Positions 24,327 to 33,413 are shown, counted from the first letter of the stretch. The stretch: DNA of 64,000 nt from Sulfurovum sp. (GCA_027081115.1 JALWLD010000121.1:86786-150785); one strand, 5' to 3'. A program made the numbers and translations. Notes: generated from the sequence alone by a model not told the origin.

Positions 24327-24638
24327 ATGTGTACTATCACAAAAGAAAATGTATTTGATGCAATCTCAACAGTTATTGACCCTGAAGTAGGATTTAACCT
24401 GGTAGAGATGGGGCTTATTTATGATGCGGTCATTGATGAAGAGAGTTGTAATGTACATGTCATTATGACACTCTCTACCCAGGGATGTCCTCTGCATCAG
24501 ATGATCACACAATGGGTACGTGAAGCAGTGGAACGTATTGAAGATGTAGGTGAAGTGGAAGTAGAAGTGGTGTGGGAGCCGGCATGGAACATTTCTATGG
24601 CAGATGAGAATGTCAAGCAGGCATTAGGTGGGATGTAG
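24327..24638 (+). CDS. DUF59/MIP18-family iron-sulfur assembly factor (SufT/PaaD-like)
   Basis: The 103-residue protein has the MIP18-family pattern: IDPEVGFNLVEMGLIYD, then MTLSTQGCPLHQMI with the reactive Cys near residue 56, then VVWEPAWNISMAD. Homologues help insert Fe-S clusters into target proteins. It is 51 bp after the membrane protein gene and precedes a hairpin, so it ends this operon. With its neighbours it may repair clusters damaged by NO, which is inference. Confidence 0.88.
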   Translation: MCTITKENVFDAISTVIDPEVGFNLVEMGLIYDAVIDEESCNVHVIMTLSTQGCPLHQMITQWVREAVERIEDVGEVEVEVVWEPAWNISMADENVKQALGGM

Positions 24639-24666
24639 GGCGTGGTAGCCATACCACCCTTAATTT
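24637..24666 (+). terminator. Stem-loop after the DUF59 gene
   Basis: GTGGTA (24642-24647), loop GCCA, TACCAC (24652-24657), extended imperfectly by AGGG and CCT, followed by TAATTTA. Probable weak terminator. Confidence 0.6.
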
Positions 24667-24772
24667 AGCCTTCCTCATCACTAATATCTCCCAAAGGTAC
24701 AGTTACATGTACTTCTCCCGTTAGTATCTGTTGTCCATCAGGTATGGTGGCATTATAAATACTTAATAACAT
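24665..24772 (-). pseudogene. Possible 35-codon remnant or small ORF
   Basis: A minus-strand frame from ATG 24772 encodes 35 residues ending LTGEVHVTVPLGDISDEEG. The amphipathic, strand-like sequence reads like the C-terminus of a larger protein. No larger frame continues upstream, so it may be a gene remnant, a real small ORF or chance. The rest of the 24639-25060 gap holds the operator, FNR-like box and leader hairpin listed separately. Confidence 0.2.
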
Positions 24773-24781
24773 ACTCTCTAT

Positions 24782-24804
24782 ATTAAGATAAAAATTCTCC
24801 TAAT
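24782..24804. promoter_or_regulatory. Shared dyad operator upstream of nap
   Basis: ATTAAGA-TAAAAATTC-TCCTAAT has 6 of 7 arm positions inverted and matches the sites at 10711, 10792 and 20082. It is about 260-280 bp upstream of napA and just upstream of the minus-strand small frame. Confidence 0.45.
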
Positions 24805-24920
24805 TTCATAAACATAACTGACTATTATTTAACACTTCATACTTTAAATTTATTTAAGAGATTTTTACTCCAATTTTATTTCTATAGTATTTGTTACATT
24901 TATGAGCAAATTAATTTTTC

Positions 24921-24934
24921 TTGATGTAAATCAT
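24921..24934 (+). promoter_or_regulatory. FNR-like box upstream of napA
   Basis: TTGAT-GTAA-ATCAT differs from the perfect dyad only in its last base. TAAACT at 24958-24963 is a possible -10, giving +1 near 24970 with the box at about -42. The -10 is weaker than at the other promoters. Confidence 0.5.
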
Positions 24935-24980
24935 CACAACTATTGAACTTGCTATGTTAAACTATATGCGTAGTTATGAA

Positions 24981-25025
24981 GTAGAGTTCCCTATAGAACA
25001 GCTAGCGTTCTGTAGAGAACTTTAC
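24981..25025 (+). promoter_or_regulatory. Long stem-loop in the napA leader
   Basis: Bases 24981-24999 pair with 25007-25025 over 19 positions with two G-U pairs and one C-A mismatch. The 7-base loop AGCTAGC contains the self-complementary GCTAGC. It ends 23 bp before the GGAGGA ribosome site. It could stabilise the mRNA, bind a protein or dimerise by loop kissing. Confidence 0.6.
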
Positions 25026-25060
25026 AAAATAACCGAAAATCAATTTATGGAGGAAGTAAT

Positions 25061-27898
25061 ATGGCTTTAAATAGAAGAGAATTTCTAAAAAGTGCAGCGG
25101 CGGCATCTGCGGCATCTGCAGTAGGAATAGCTGTTCCTTCTGATCTTAATGCAGCAGCAACTGATGCGCAGAAAGATTGGAGATGGGATAAGGCAGCTTG
25201 TCGTTTCTGTGGTACAGGTTGTGGGATCATGCTTGCAACAAAAGAAGGTAGAATTGTAGCGGTTAAGGGTGACCCTGCAGCACCGGTGAATAGAGGATTG
25301 AACTGTATTAAGGGTTACTTTAATGCGAAGATCATGTACGGTGCGGACAGACTTAAAACGCCACTGTTGAGAATGAATGACAAAGGTGAGTTTGACAAGA
25401 AAGGTAAATTTAAACCTGTTACTTGGCAGCGTGCTTTTGATGAGATGGAAAAACATGCGAAAAAAGCACTCAAGGCTTCTGGTCCTGAAGGTGTAGCAGT
25501 ATTTGCATCTGGTCAGTACACAGTTATGGAAGGGTATGCAGCACAGAAAATGATGAAAGCCGGATTCCGTTCAAATGCAATTGACCCGAATGCTAGACAC
25601 TGTATGGCATCTGCGGTTGTTGGTTTCTACCAAACATTCGGTGTGGATGAGCCTTCAGGTTGTTATGATGATATCGAAATTACAGATACTATCGTTACTT
25701 GGGGATCGAACATGGCAGAGATGCACCCGATCCTTTGGTCAAGAGTTTCTGACAGAAAATTGTCTAACCCTGATAAAGTAAAGATCGTTAATATCCAGAC
25801 CTATACTCACAGAACATGTGATATTGGGGATATCAATATCATCTTCTCTCCAAATACAGACCTTGCATTGTGGAACTATATCGCTCATGAGATTGTATAT
25901 AACCACCCTGAAGCGATTGACTGGGATTTTGTGAAGAAGAATATTGTCTTTACTGCAGGACCGTTGAATATTGGTTACGGTATGAGAAGAGCAGGTGAAA
26001 AATCTGTTACTCCTGTAAATAAAGATGGTTCAGCAGGTAAATATACAGCACTTGAAATGCAAACTATCAATAAAGAGATGGAAACAACAATTTCAGCAAA
26101 AGAAGCACCGGCATTGGCACCATATGGTATCAAAGAGGGTGACAAAATGAAACATACGGCCGGTACATTGAAGCACTGGAAAATCTCATTTGAAGAGTAT
26201 AAAAAATCACTTGAACCATTTACACTTGACTATGTAGCAAAAATTGCAAAAGGTGATCCAAACGAGGATATTGAAGAGTTTAAGAAAAAACTTCAGGGAC
26301 TTGCAGATCTTTACATTGAAAAAGGAAGAAAAGTCGTTTCATTCTGGACCATGGGTATGAACCAACATACTAGAGGTACTTGGGTAAATACACTTTCTTA
26401 CAATGTTCACTTCTTACTTAACAAGCAGGCACTTCCAGGTTCTGGAGCATTCTCATTGACTGGTCAGCCTTCAGCATGTGGTACAGCAAGAGAAGTTGGT
26501 ACATTCTGTCACAGACTACCAGCAGATATGATGGTGAAGAATCCTAAACACAGAGCAATGGCAGAAAAAACATGGGCGATCCCAGCAGGTACATTGAACC
26601 CTGTAGGTAACCAGCACATCATGAAGATCCACAGAGATATCGAAGATGGTGTAGTTAAATTTGCTTGGGTCAATGTATGTAATGCATATCAGGATTCTGC
26701 ATCTGCATCACACTGGATCAAAGCAGCTAGAGAGATGGACAACTTTATTGTAACTTCTGACGGATACCCAGGTATTTCAGCAAAAGTTTCTGACCTTGTT
26801 CTTCCATCAGCAATGATCTACGAGAAGTGGGGAGCATACGGAAATGCAGAGAGACGTACACAGCACTGGAGACAGCAGGTGTTGCCAGTAGGTGAAGCAA
26901 TGTCAGATACATGGCAGTGGATGGAGTTCTCAAAAAGATTTACAGTAAATGATCTTTGGGGACCATATACATTGAGAAATGGTAAAAAATTGGCAGATGT
27001 ACGTAAAGATGCTGAAAAAATGGGTTATAAACCTAATACTACAATGTATGAGATCCTTTATGCAAATAAAAGAGGATTATCTTACAAGATCGATCTAAAC
27101 AAGTTCCCTCAAAAAGGTTATGACAACTCTGACTGTATTGGTGACAGCCGTAAAGTTCTTGGTGGTGACGGTAAAGAGGCAAAAGGTTGTGGATTTATGG
27201 TTCATGAATACCTCTTTGAAGAGTATGCATCATTTGGTAGAGGTCATGGACATGACTTGGCACCATTTGAAGTTTATCACAAAGTACGTGGACTTAAGTG
27301 GCCGGTTGTTGACGGTAAAGAGACACAGTGGAGATTTAACGTTAAGTATGACCCATATGCAGCGAAAGCGGTTAAAGAATCTGGAAACGGTTCAACACAC
27401 GCATTCTACGGTAAGTTGGCGAAAAATATTCTTCAGGGTAGTCTAAAAGGACCAGACAAAAAGCTTGGCAAATATGCACTTCCAAACAAAGCGAAGATCT
27501 TTGCAAGACCATATATGGATCCACCGGAAATGCCAGATAAAAATTATGATACATGGTTATGTACGGGTCGTGTACTCGAGCACTGGCACTCTGGAACCAT
27601 GACAATGAGAGTTCCTGAATTGTTCAGAGCGGTTCCTGAAGCGCTTTGTTATATGCACCCGAATGATGCAAAAGCAAAAGGTCTTAAACGTGGAGAACTC
27701 GCATGGGTTGAGTCTAGACGTGGTAAGGTAAAAGCAAGAGTTGAGACTCGTGGACGTAACAGACCACCTGTAGGATTAGTATTTGTACCTTGGTTTGATG
27801 AAAAAGTATTTATTAACAAAGTATGTCTTGATGCAACTTGTCCGATGTCTAAACAGACAGACTACAAGAAGTGTGCAGTTAAGATCACAAAGGCGTAG
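25061..27898 (+). CDS. napA: Periplasmic nitrate reductase, catalytic subunit
   Basis: The 945-residue molybdenum enzyme reduces nitrate to nitrite in the periplasm. A Tat signal is at the N-terminus ([17 protein letters not shown]). The [4Fe-4S] cluster is bound by C47, C50, C54 (CRFCGTGCG) and C82 (NCIKGY). C181 in [13 protein letters not shown] is the expected Mo ligand to the bis-MGD cofactor. Length fits the epsilonproteobacterial NapA form. GGAGGA precedes the start. It heads the operon napA-G-H-B-F-x-L-D, an order typical of Campylobacterota, in which NapC is replaced by the NapGH quinol dehydrogenase. Confidence 0.98.
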   Translation: MALNRREFLKSAAAASAASAVGIAVPSDLNAAATDAQKDWRWDKAACRFCGTGCGIMLATKEGRIVAVKGDPAAPVNRGLNCIKGYFNAKIMYGADRLKTPLLRMNDKGEFDKKGKFKPVTWQRAFDEMEKHAKKALKASGPEGVAVFASGQYTVMEGYAAQKMMKAGFRSNAIDPNARHCMASAVVGFYQTFGVDEPSGCYDDIEITDTIVTWGSNMAEMHPILWSRVSDRKLSNPDKVKIVNIQTYTHRTCDIGDINIIFSPNTDLALWNYIAHEIVYNHPEAIDWDFVKKNIVFTAGPLNIGYGMRRAGEKSVTPVNKDGSAGKYTALEMQTINKEMETTISAKEAPALAPYGIKEGDKMKHTAGTLKHWKISFEEYKKSLEPFTLDYVAKIAKGDPNEDIEEFKKKLQGLADLYIEKGRKVVSFWTMGMNQHTRGTWVNTLSYNVHFLLNKQALPGSGAFSLTGQPSACGTAREVGTFCHRLPADMMVKNPKHRAMAEKTWAIPAGTLNPVGNQHIMKIHRDIEDGVVKFAWVNVCNAYQDSASASHWIKAAREMDNFIVTSDGYPGISAKVSDLVLPSAMIYEKWGAYGNAERRTQHWRQQVLPVGEAMSDTWQWMEFSKRFTVNDLWGPYTLRNGKKLADVRKDAEKMGYKPNTTMYEILYANKRGLSYKIDLNKFPQKGYDNSDCIGDSRKVLGGDGKEAKGCGFMVHEYLFEEYASFGRGHGHDLAPFEVYHKVRGLKWPVVDGKETQWRFNVKYDPYAAKAVKESGNGSTHAFYGKLAKNILQGSLKGPDKKLGKYALPNKAKIFARPYMDPPEMPDKNYDTWLCTGRVLEHWHSGTMTMRVPELFRAVPEALCYMHPNDAKAKGLKRGELAWVESRRGKVKARVETRGRNRPPVGLVFVPWFDEKVFINKVCLDATCPMSKQTDYKKCAVKITKA

Positions 27899-27902
27899 AT
27901 AG

Positions 27903-28733
27903 ATGGCTAACTCCGACAACAATAGACGAAAGTTTTTTGCGACGACCCTTCAAAGCGTAGGCTTAACAGCTCTTGGTGGATTGTTGTGGAGTGGCTATAC
28001 GGATGAAGTGAAAGCATCACCGTTGGTACTTAGACCACCGGGTGCACTGCCTGAAGAAGATTTTCTCAAGGCGTGTATCAAGTGTGGGCTTTGTGCTGAG
28101 GCGTGTGTCAATCGTGATAGCAATAAGAATAAAGACGGAAGCAACAGAGATGGTACGCTTCAAATGGCAAAAGGTGGTGACCACCGTATGATCGGTACAC
28201 CATTCTTTATACCAACTGAAGTGCCTTGTTATATGTGTGATGATGTTCCTTGTGTACCCGTTTGTCCATCGGGTGCTTTAGATGCCTTAAGTTTAAAGAG
28301 TGAAGAAAAAGAACTTGACATCAATGAAGCCCGAATGGGGTTGGCTGTAGTACATAAAGAGTCCTGTATTGCCTTTTGGGGCATACAGTGTGATGCATGT
28401 TACAGAGCCTGTCCTTTGATGGATGAGGCAATATCATTGGAGTATCATCAAAATAAGCGTACAGGAAAACATGCATTTTTGCTTCCTATAGTACACTCAG
28501 ATGTATGTACAGGATGTGGACTTTGTGAGCAAGCTTGTGTTACAGAAGAGCCGGCAATATTTGTGCTTCCTGTAGAACAGGCAACAGGAAAAGCGGGCGA
28601 TCACTATGTGAAAGGCTGGGATAAAAAAGACCAGCTTAGAGCAGGAGATCGTAAGCTTGATGAGATTGAAACAAAAACAGAAAGAAGTGAACAGGAAGCT
28701 TCTGATTATCTGAATACGGAGGTAGAGTATTGA
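27903..28733 (+). CDS. napG: Ferredoxin-type protein NapG
   Basis: The 276-residue protein has a Tat signal (NRRKFFATTLQSVGLTALGG) and four cysteine clusters for [4Fe-4S] centres: CIKCGLCAEACV near residues 57-68, CYMCDDVPCVPVCP near 110-123, CDACYRACP near 164-172 and CTGCGLCEQACV near 201-212. With NapH it passes electrons from the quinol pool towards NapB and NapA. It starts 4 bp after napA and ends overlapping napH. Confidence 0.96.
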   Translation: MANSDNNRRKFFATTLQSVGLTALGGLLWSGYTDEVKASPLVLRPPGALPEEDFLKACIKCGLCAEACVNRDSNKNKDGSNRDGTLQMAKGGDHRMIGTPFFIPTEVPCYMCDDVPCVPVCPSGALDALSLKSEEKELDINEARMGLAVVHKESCIAFWGIQCDACYRACPLMDEAISLEYHQNKRTGKHAFLLPIVHSDVCTGCGLCEQACVTEEPAIFVLPVEQATGKAGDHYVKGWDKKDQLRAGDRKLDEIETKTERSEQEASDYLNTEVEY

Positions 28734-29539
28734 TGTCAAATATTAAATATCTTCTCCTTAGAAGGGTAACACAGATCGGACTTTTGGTTCTTTATTTTGG
28801 TGCCAATGCCTATGGTTGGCATATTTTGGAGGGTACTTTTGGTGCTTCCAAGCTATTTGGTCTTATTCCATTGGCTGACCCATATACGACTTTGCAGGTT
28901 CTTGCAACAGGTTTTGTACTGGGGACAGATGTGCTTTTAGGGGCATTGATCATTACTTTTTTCTACATGATAGTAGGCGGAAGAGCATTTTGTAGCTGGG
29001 TCTGTCCCATTAATATGGTGACAGACCTGGCAAACTGGCTCAGACGTAGACTCAATCTGGATAAAGAAGAGGTCAATTACCGTTTTCTGAAAAGAAATGC
29101 ACGTTACTGGCTGATGATCCTGGGTCTCATCGTCTCAGCAGTTGTAGGGGTTGCTGCCTTTGAAGTCTTGAGTCCTATTACCATTATGCAAAGAGGAATC
29201 ATTTTTGGTTTTGGTGCAGGTGTCTCGGTCATTATTGCTATATTCCTTTTTGATCTTTTTGGGGTCAAAAATGGTTGGTGCGGACATTTATGTCCTTTGG
29301 GAGCAAGCTATTCGCTCATCGGTAAAGTCAGCCTGGTCAGGGTAAAACATGATCATGAGGCATGTACGAATTGTATGGAGTGCAAGATAGTTTGTCCTGA
29401 GAATCAGGTTTTACATATGATAAACAAAGAAAGTATTTCAGTCACAGACGGAGAGTGTACCAATTGTGGTCGCTGTATTGATGTTTGTGGTGATGATGCA
29501 CTTGGTTTTAGTATTAGAAGTTTTGGAAACAAACAATAA
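28733..29539 (+). CDS. napH: Quinol dehydrogenase membrane component NapH
   Basis: The 268-residue protein has four or five membrane helices, the CxxxCP motifs FCSWVCPINM and WCGHLCPLGA near the membrane, and two C-terminal cytoplasmic ferredoxin clusters (CTNCMECKIVCP and CTNCGRCIDVCG). It oxidises menaquinol and works with NapG. The ATG at 28733 overlaps the napG stop (TGATG) and has GGAGG upstream; a TTG at 28730 is less likely. Confidence 0.95.
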   Translation: MSNIKYLLLRRVTQIGLLVLYFGANAYGWHILEGTFGASKLFGLIPLADPYTTLQVLATGFVLGTDVLLGALIITFFYMIVGGRAFCSWVCPINMVTDLANWLRRRLNLDKEEVNYRFLKRNARYWLMILGLIVSAVVGVAAFEVLSPITIMQRGIIFGFGAGVSVIIAIFLFDLFGVKNGWCGHLCPLGASYSLIGKVSLVRVKHDHEACTNCMECKIVCPENQVLHMINKESISVTDGECTNCGRCIDVCGDDALGFSIRSFGNKQ

Positions 29540-29554
29540 TTAAAGGAGAGAAGA

Positions 29555-30523
29555 ATGAAAAAAGCAATAAAGTTATTTGCATTGGGAGCATTGCTTACAG
29601 GATCTAGTCTTTATGCTGTAAGTACAGCTGCATGTGCAGGGTGTCATGGACAGCATTTTGAAAAAGTGGCAATGGGTAAATCCAAAGTAGTAAAAGATAT
29701 GAGTGAAGCGGATATCCTTGTGGCACTCAAGGGCTATAAAGATGGTACTTACGGTGGAGCAATGAAAGGTCTTATGAAAGGCCAGGTTGCTTCTTTGTCA
29801 GATAAAGATATGAAAGAGATGGCAGCATCTATCAAAGGTGGTGCAGGTGTAGCAACAAATGTTGCAACTGAAAATGCAGCAGCAGCAGCTGTAGCGGCAG
29901 CTAAAACTATTGATATCAACAAAGATGTTTGTGTTCCTAAAAGATTGGATAAAGAAGATCTTGGTAACAAAAAAACAGTGACAGAGTCAACATTGGGTCT
30001 AAGAAAAGCAGATCTCTATACAGAAGATACTGTAACACCAAATGCAGCAGACTTTAACAGACCGGCACCGGGTGCTTCTACAAAGTTTGAAAGAGCGTAT
30101 GTTAATGCACCGCCGATGATCCCTCACTCAGTAGAAGGATTGTTACCGATCAAACAAGGTAATAACCAGTGTCTTGGTTGTCACATGCCGGAGACTGCAA
30201 AAGCAATGGGTGCAACACCAATTCCTGTATCTCACTTTACGAACTATAGACCAGAAACTGTACTTAAGAACGGTGAGTTAATAAAAGAGGGGAAAAAAGT
30301 TGGTCTTGGAAAAGGTGATATGGGTAATGTATCTGATATCAAGATCGCTAAGGCAAAAAAGATGGATCACCTTTACCAGGGTAGGTTTAACTGTTCTCAG
30401 TGTCATGCTCCACAAGCGAAAATTGATACTGCAGTAGGTAATACTTTTAAATCAGATGGACTTACTGATGAGTTTAAATCACACTCAAGTCTTGCAGATG
30501 CAATGAATGAAGGTGTTAAATAG
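29555..30523 (+). CDS. napB: Nap cytochrome c subunit NapB with extra N-terminal cytochrome domain
   Basis: At 322 residues this is about twice the usual NapB. After a signal peptide (to about residue 21) comes a monohaem class I cytochrome c domain with CAGCH at 27-31, then an Ala-rich linker (about 97-118), then the dihaem NapB domain with CLGCH at 206-210 and CSQCH at 280-284. NapB transfers electrons to NapA. The extra haem domain could receive electrons from NapGH or another donor. The reading frame is continuous and the ribosome site AAAGGAGAG is strong, so this is a real fusion. Confidence 0.92.
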   Translation: MKKAIKLFALGALLTGSSLYAVSTAACAGCHGQHFEKVAMGKSKVVKDMSEADILVALKGYKDGTYGGAMKGLMKGQVASLSDKDMKEMAASIKGGAGVATNVATENAAAAAVAAAKTIDINKDVCVPKRLDKEDLGNKKTVTESTLGLRKADLYTEDTVTPNAADFNRPAPGASTKFERAYVNAPPMIPHSVEGLLPIKQGNNQCLGCHMPETAKAMGATPIPVSHFTNYRPETVLKNGELIKEGKKVGLGKGDMGNVSDIKIAKAKKMDHLYQGRFNCSQCHAPQAKIDTAVGNTFKSDGLTDEFKSHSSLADAMNEGVK

Positions 30524-31068
30524 TGGCAAGCAGAAGGGATTTTTTTAAATCTTTTGCAGAACCATTAACTCAGACCAGAGAGGACGAAATTCCTCTTATG
30601 GTCAGACCTCCTTATGGAAGATTTGAATCTTTTTTTCAGAGTGAGTGCCCCTCTTGCGAAAGCAAAAGTTGTGTTGCTTCTTGTGATGAAAAGATCATTT
30701 TTATAGCAGATGACGGTACCCCGACCCTCACTTTTGATAAAAATGGATGTACCTTTTGCGAAGATTGTGCAAAGGTGTGTGAATCAGATGTTCTCTCTTT
30801 GGAAAATGAAGAGACATCAAGCTATCTCAATGCGATATTTCGCATCTCTCTTGAAGCATGTGTGGCACATCACGGAGTGATATGCCACTCATGTAAAGAG
30901 CCCTGTATTGACAATGCCATTTTGTTCAATGGCATGTTTAATCCTGTGATAGATGATGAGAAGTGTACAGCATGCGGATTCTGTATGTCACGCTGTCCGA
31001 CAGAGGCGATCTCTTTTGATGTGTTTGATTACAGTACAGAGAATGAGATACCTCAAATTAACGAATAA
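30523..31068 (+). CDS. napF: Ferredoxin-type protein NapF
   Basis: The 181-residue protein has cysteine clusters CPSCESKSCVASC, CTFCEDCAKVC, CHSCKEPC and CTACGFCMSRCP, fitting several [4Fe-4S] centres. NapF proteins act in the cytoplasm, probably in NapA maturation. The N-terminal SRRDFFKSF is a Tat-like remnant. The GTG start overlaps the napB stop (TAGTG). Confidence 0.9.
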   Translation: MASRRDFFKSFAEPLTQTREDEIPLMVRPPYGRFESFFQSECPSCESKSCVASCDEKIIFIADDGTPTLTFDKNGCTFCEDCAKVCESDVLSLENEETSSYLNAIFRISLEACVAHHGVICHSCKEPCIDNAILFNGMFNPVIDDEKCTACGFCMSRCPTEAISFDVFDYSTENEIPQINE

Positions 31069-31082
31069 TGGAGAAATAAAAA

Positions 31083-31421
31083 ATGAATTTAGCAGTAAAA
31101 TATCCAAAACTTTTTGAAAAACTTGAAGACAAAGAGATAGAGTTGAGACATTTACTTAATGTGGATGAGAATTATGAAGATTATGATTCTGAAGAGTATG
31201 AGTTCGATCATGAAGATTATAACTATGTCATTTACATAGCTGACCCTGTCAAAGAGGCTTTGGGTAAAGAGAAGATGGAAGAGTTCATGGTTAAATTGCA
31301 TGACCATGATACTTTTGAAAACTTTGTAGCTTCAGAGATGGATCTCTATGGTGTTAAGTCAAATCTTTCCGAAGAGGAGATTGTTGCACTGACTTTAAAT
31401 TTGGTAGAGGAGCTTATGTGA
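31083..31421 (+). CDS. Acidic small protein in the nap operon, unknown
   Basis: This 112-residue protein is very acidic (for example DENYEDYDSEEYEFDHEDY around residues 27-45) and has no signal peptide or recognised domain. It sits between napF and napL with a 4-bp overlap to napL (GTGA) and AATGGAGA upstream. Small acidic proteins like this could chaperone NapA or NapL, but I cannot assign a function. Confidence 0.7.
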   Translation: MNLAVKYPKLFEKLEDKEIELRHLLNVDENYEDYDSEEYEFDHEDYNYVIYIADPVKEALGKEKMEEFMVKLHDHDTFENFVASEMDLYGVKSNLSEEEIVALTLNLVEELM

Positions 31422-32377
31422 AATCTCTCCTTGGAATCTGCCTTTTGACACTGAGTACTTTTGCTTTTAGCACATTTAGTCCGGTTGCAAGTATAGATAT
31501 CAATGGTACGGCAAAAGATATGGTGCTCACCGACAATAAGCTTGTGATCGCTACAGACATGGGACATATTGAGATCTATGATAGCACATCAAGAGAGAAA
31601 CTTCAGGAGATCTCTATCCCAGATGTAAAAGATTTTATGGGAGATGTCATTGCTGCTAGAGTCATGAGTACAGATGTCATAGGTGAGCAGTATCTTCTTT
31701 TAAGTGACAGTGGAAAAGGCGGATATTCGGATCTGTATCTTTATAAAAACAGTACACTCACCAAGCTATTGGGACCTGAAGATAAAGAAGCCATTATTAA
31801 AGCACGTTTTGTTGATGAAGGACATATTCTTCTAGGGTATTTGAGTGACGAGGTAGCACTTTTGGATATTGTTAGTAAAAAAGAGCTTTACAGAACCCAG
31901 TTGAGTGAGTCAAAATTTTCTGATTTTATGCTCAATGAGAAGAAGACAGAATCGGTTTTCTCTTGTGAGAGTGGTGTACTCAGTATTGTTGATGTGAAGA
32001 GTGGGAAGGTTATAAAAGAGCTTAAGGGTCAAAATGTTGATAATGTGTACAAAGTTGATTTTAAAGCAGGAAAAGTTTCCGGTGCGGGACAAGATAGAAG
32101 AGGTTCACTTTATGATGTGAAACGTGGAACCGGTTCTTATATTGAAGGCAGTTTTCTTATTTATGGAACGGCATTGAGTCCCAGTGGGAAAAAAGTGGCA
32201 TTTGCGATGGATGAAAAGAATAATATTTCTATTTATAGTACATTAAACAAGTCAAAAATAGCTTTGCTTAAAGGGCAAAAGAGTACACTTAACGTAATTA
32301 TTTTCCAGGATGAAAATAGACTTTTTTCAGCCTCTGATGATAATAAGATCATGGTTTGGGATCTGAATAAAAAATAA
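31418..32377 (+). CDS. napL: NapL, WD40-like periplasmic protein
   Basis: The 319-residue protein has a signal peptide (KSLLGICLLTLSTFAFS) and a repeated beta-propeller pattern ending in LFSASDDNKIMVWDLNKK, a WD40 blade. NapL is a nap-operon protein found in Campylobacterota, where it influences nitrate reductase maturation or activity but is not catalytic. The start is GTG at 31418, overlapping the previous stop by 4 bp. Confidence 0.85.
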   Translation: MKSLLGICLLTLSTFAFSTFSPVASIDINGTAKDMVLTDNKLVIATDMGHIEIYDSTSREKLQEISIPDVKDFMGDVIAARVMSTDVIGEQYLLLSDSGKGGYSDLYLYKNSTLTKLLGPEDKEAIIKARFVDEGHILLGYLSDEVALLDIVSKKELYRTQLSESKFSDFMLNEKKTESVFSCESGVLSIVDVKSGKVIKELKGQNVDNVYKVDFKAGKVSGAGQDRRGSLYDVKRGTGSYIEGSFLIYGTALSPSGKKVAFAMDEKNNISIYSTLNKSKIALLKGQKSTLNVIIFQDENRLFSASDDNKIMVWDLNKK

Positions 32378-32397
32378 AATTATAAGAAGGAATAAAT

Positions 32398-32757
32398 ATG
32401 AATGTATCAAGTATAGTTGTACAGGCACCATCAAAATTTATAGATGAATTGGTAGAAGATTTTAAAAATTCAGAGTTTTGTGAGTATCACTTGCATGACA
32501 AAGAAAAAGGCAAGATCATTGTGACGGTTGAAGGTAAAGATGTGGGTGAAGAGATTGAAAAGCTCGTGAAGATTCAGGAGATGTCAAAAGTTATGGCAGC
32601 AGATATGATGATGACATATCAGGAAGACTCTCTTGATGAAGAGATCAAGAATCTCGAAGCACAAGATCCTGTGCCTGAAATGTTGAATGATGATACCCTT
32701 GATGCAAAAGATATTGTCTATAATGGCGACTTAAAGAAAAAAGATTTTGGGTTTTAG
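32398..32757 (+). CDS. napD: NapD chaperone
   Basis: The 119-residue protein begins with NVSSIVVQAPSKF and has the ferredoxin-like fold pattern of NapD, which binds the NapA Tat signal and aids cofactor insertion. The C-terminal 40 residues form an acidic extension. AAGAAGGAA precedes the ATG. Confidence 0.85.
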   Translation: MNVSSIVVQAPSKFIDELVEDFKNSEFCEYHLHDKEKGKIIVTVEGKDVGEEIEKLVKIQEMSKVMAADMMMTYQEDSLDEEIKNLEAQDPVPEMLNDDTLDAKDIVYNGDLKKKDFGF

Positions 32758-32766
32758 GAGTAGAAC

Positions 32767-33096
32767 ATGGCAGGAATGATTGAATCGACTATTAAAGCAA
32801 GTCCGCTTGGCAGATGGTATATAGAATTGGTAGACACTATGAAAGACGATGAAGAAGCTATTGTTTGTCTGGATGTGTTTGAATATGCAGACAAAGTAGA
32901 AGAGATAGGTAAAGAGTATGATGGTGTAGTTGAAGTGATATGGTCAAGCGATGAAGGTGTCACACCTGAACAGATCAACGAAGTACGTATGCAGATGAAT
33001 GCCTATGAAGCAGAGCAGGAAGCCAAAAAGAATGGTGATACCAATATGCCGGACGGTACACCAAACTTTGACGGTACTCCTGACTTTTCTGCTTAA
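32767..33096 (+). CDS. Nap-associated small acidic protein, unknown
   Basis: This 109-residue protein starts 9 bp after napD with a TAGGAG ribosome site. It is acidic, has no signal peptide or membrane segment, and ends in a low-complexity DGTPNFDGTPDFSA tail with a DGTP repeat. No family is recognised. Its position at the end of the nap operon suggests a maturation role. Confidence 0.65.
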   Translation: MAGMIESTIKASPLGRWYIELVDTMKDDEEAIVCLDVFEYADKVEEIGKEYDGVVEVIWSSDEGVTPEQINEVRMQMNAYEAEQEAKKNGDTNMPDGTPNFDGTPDFSA

Positions 33097-33105
33097 AGGT
33101 CTCAT

Positions 33106-33336
33106 ATGAAGATTTTAAAAGAGATCTATGGCGTAGGGATCCTCTTTTTCTACTATATGAAGTACATCATCCTTTTTGGATGGCCACTTCTTCGTTACGG
33201 TCTTGAATACAAAGATAATATCATTATGAATATTTTGTGGATATTTTGTCTCATGCTTATGATCAAAGATCTTATCTATAAATTTGTTTTAAAACGAAGT
33301 TATTGTGAAGATGCCTCTTGCTCTTCTAAAAAATAA
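33106..33336 (+). CDS. Small membrane protein at the end of the nap operon
   Basis: The 76-residue protein has two predicted membrane helices (about residues 9-30 and 38-58) and a Cys-containing tail (CEDASC). It starts 9 bp after the previous gene. I do not recognise a family. Confidence 0.6.
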   Translation: MKILKEIYGVGILFFYYMKYIILFGWPLLRYGLEYKDNIIMNILWIFCLMLMIKDLIYKFVLKRSYCEDASCSSKK

Positions 33337-33413
33337 CTCTACTTTTCTTCTACCTTACCTTTTATTATCCCGAATTTGTTATAATCATTCAATTTCAAGT
33401 ACAAGGCTGAATT

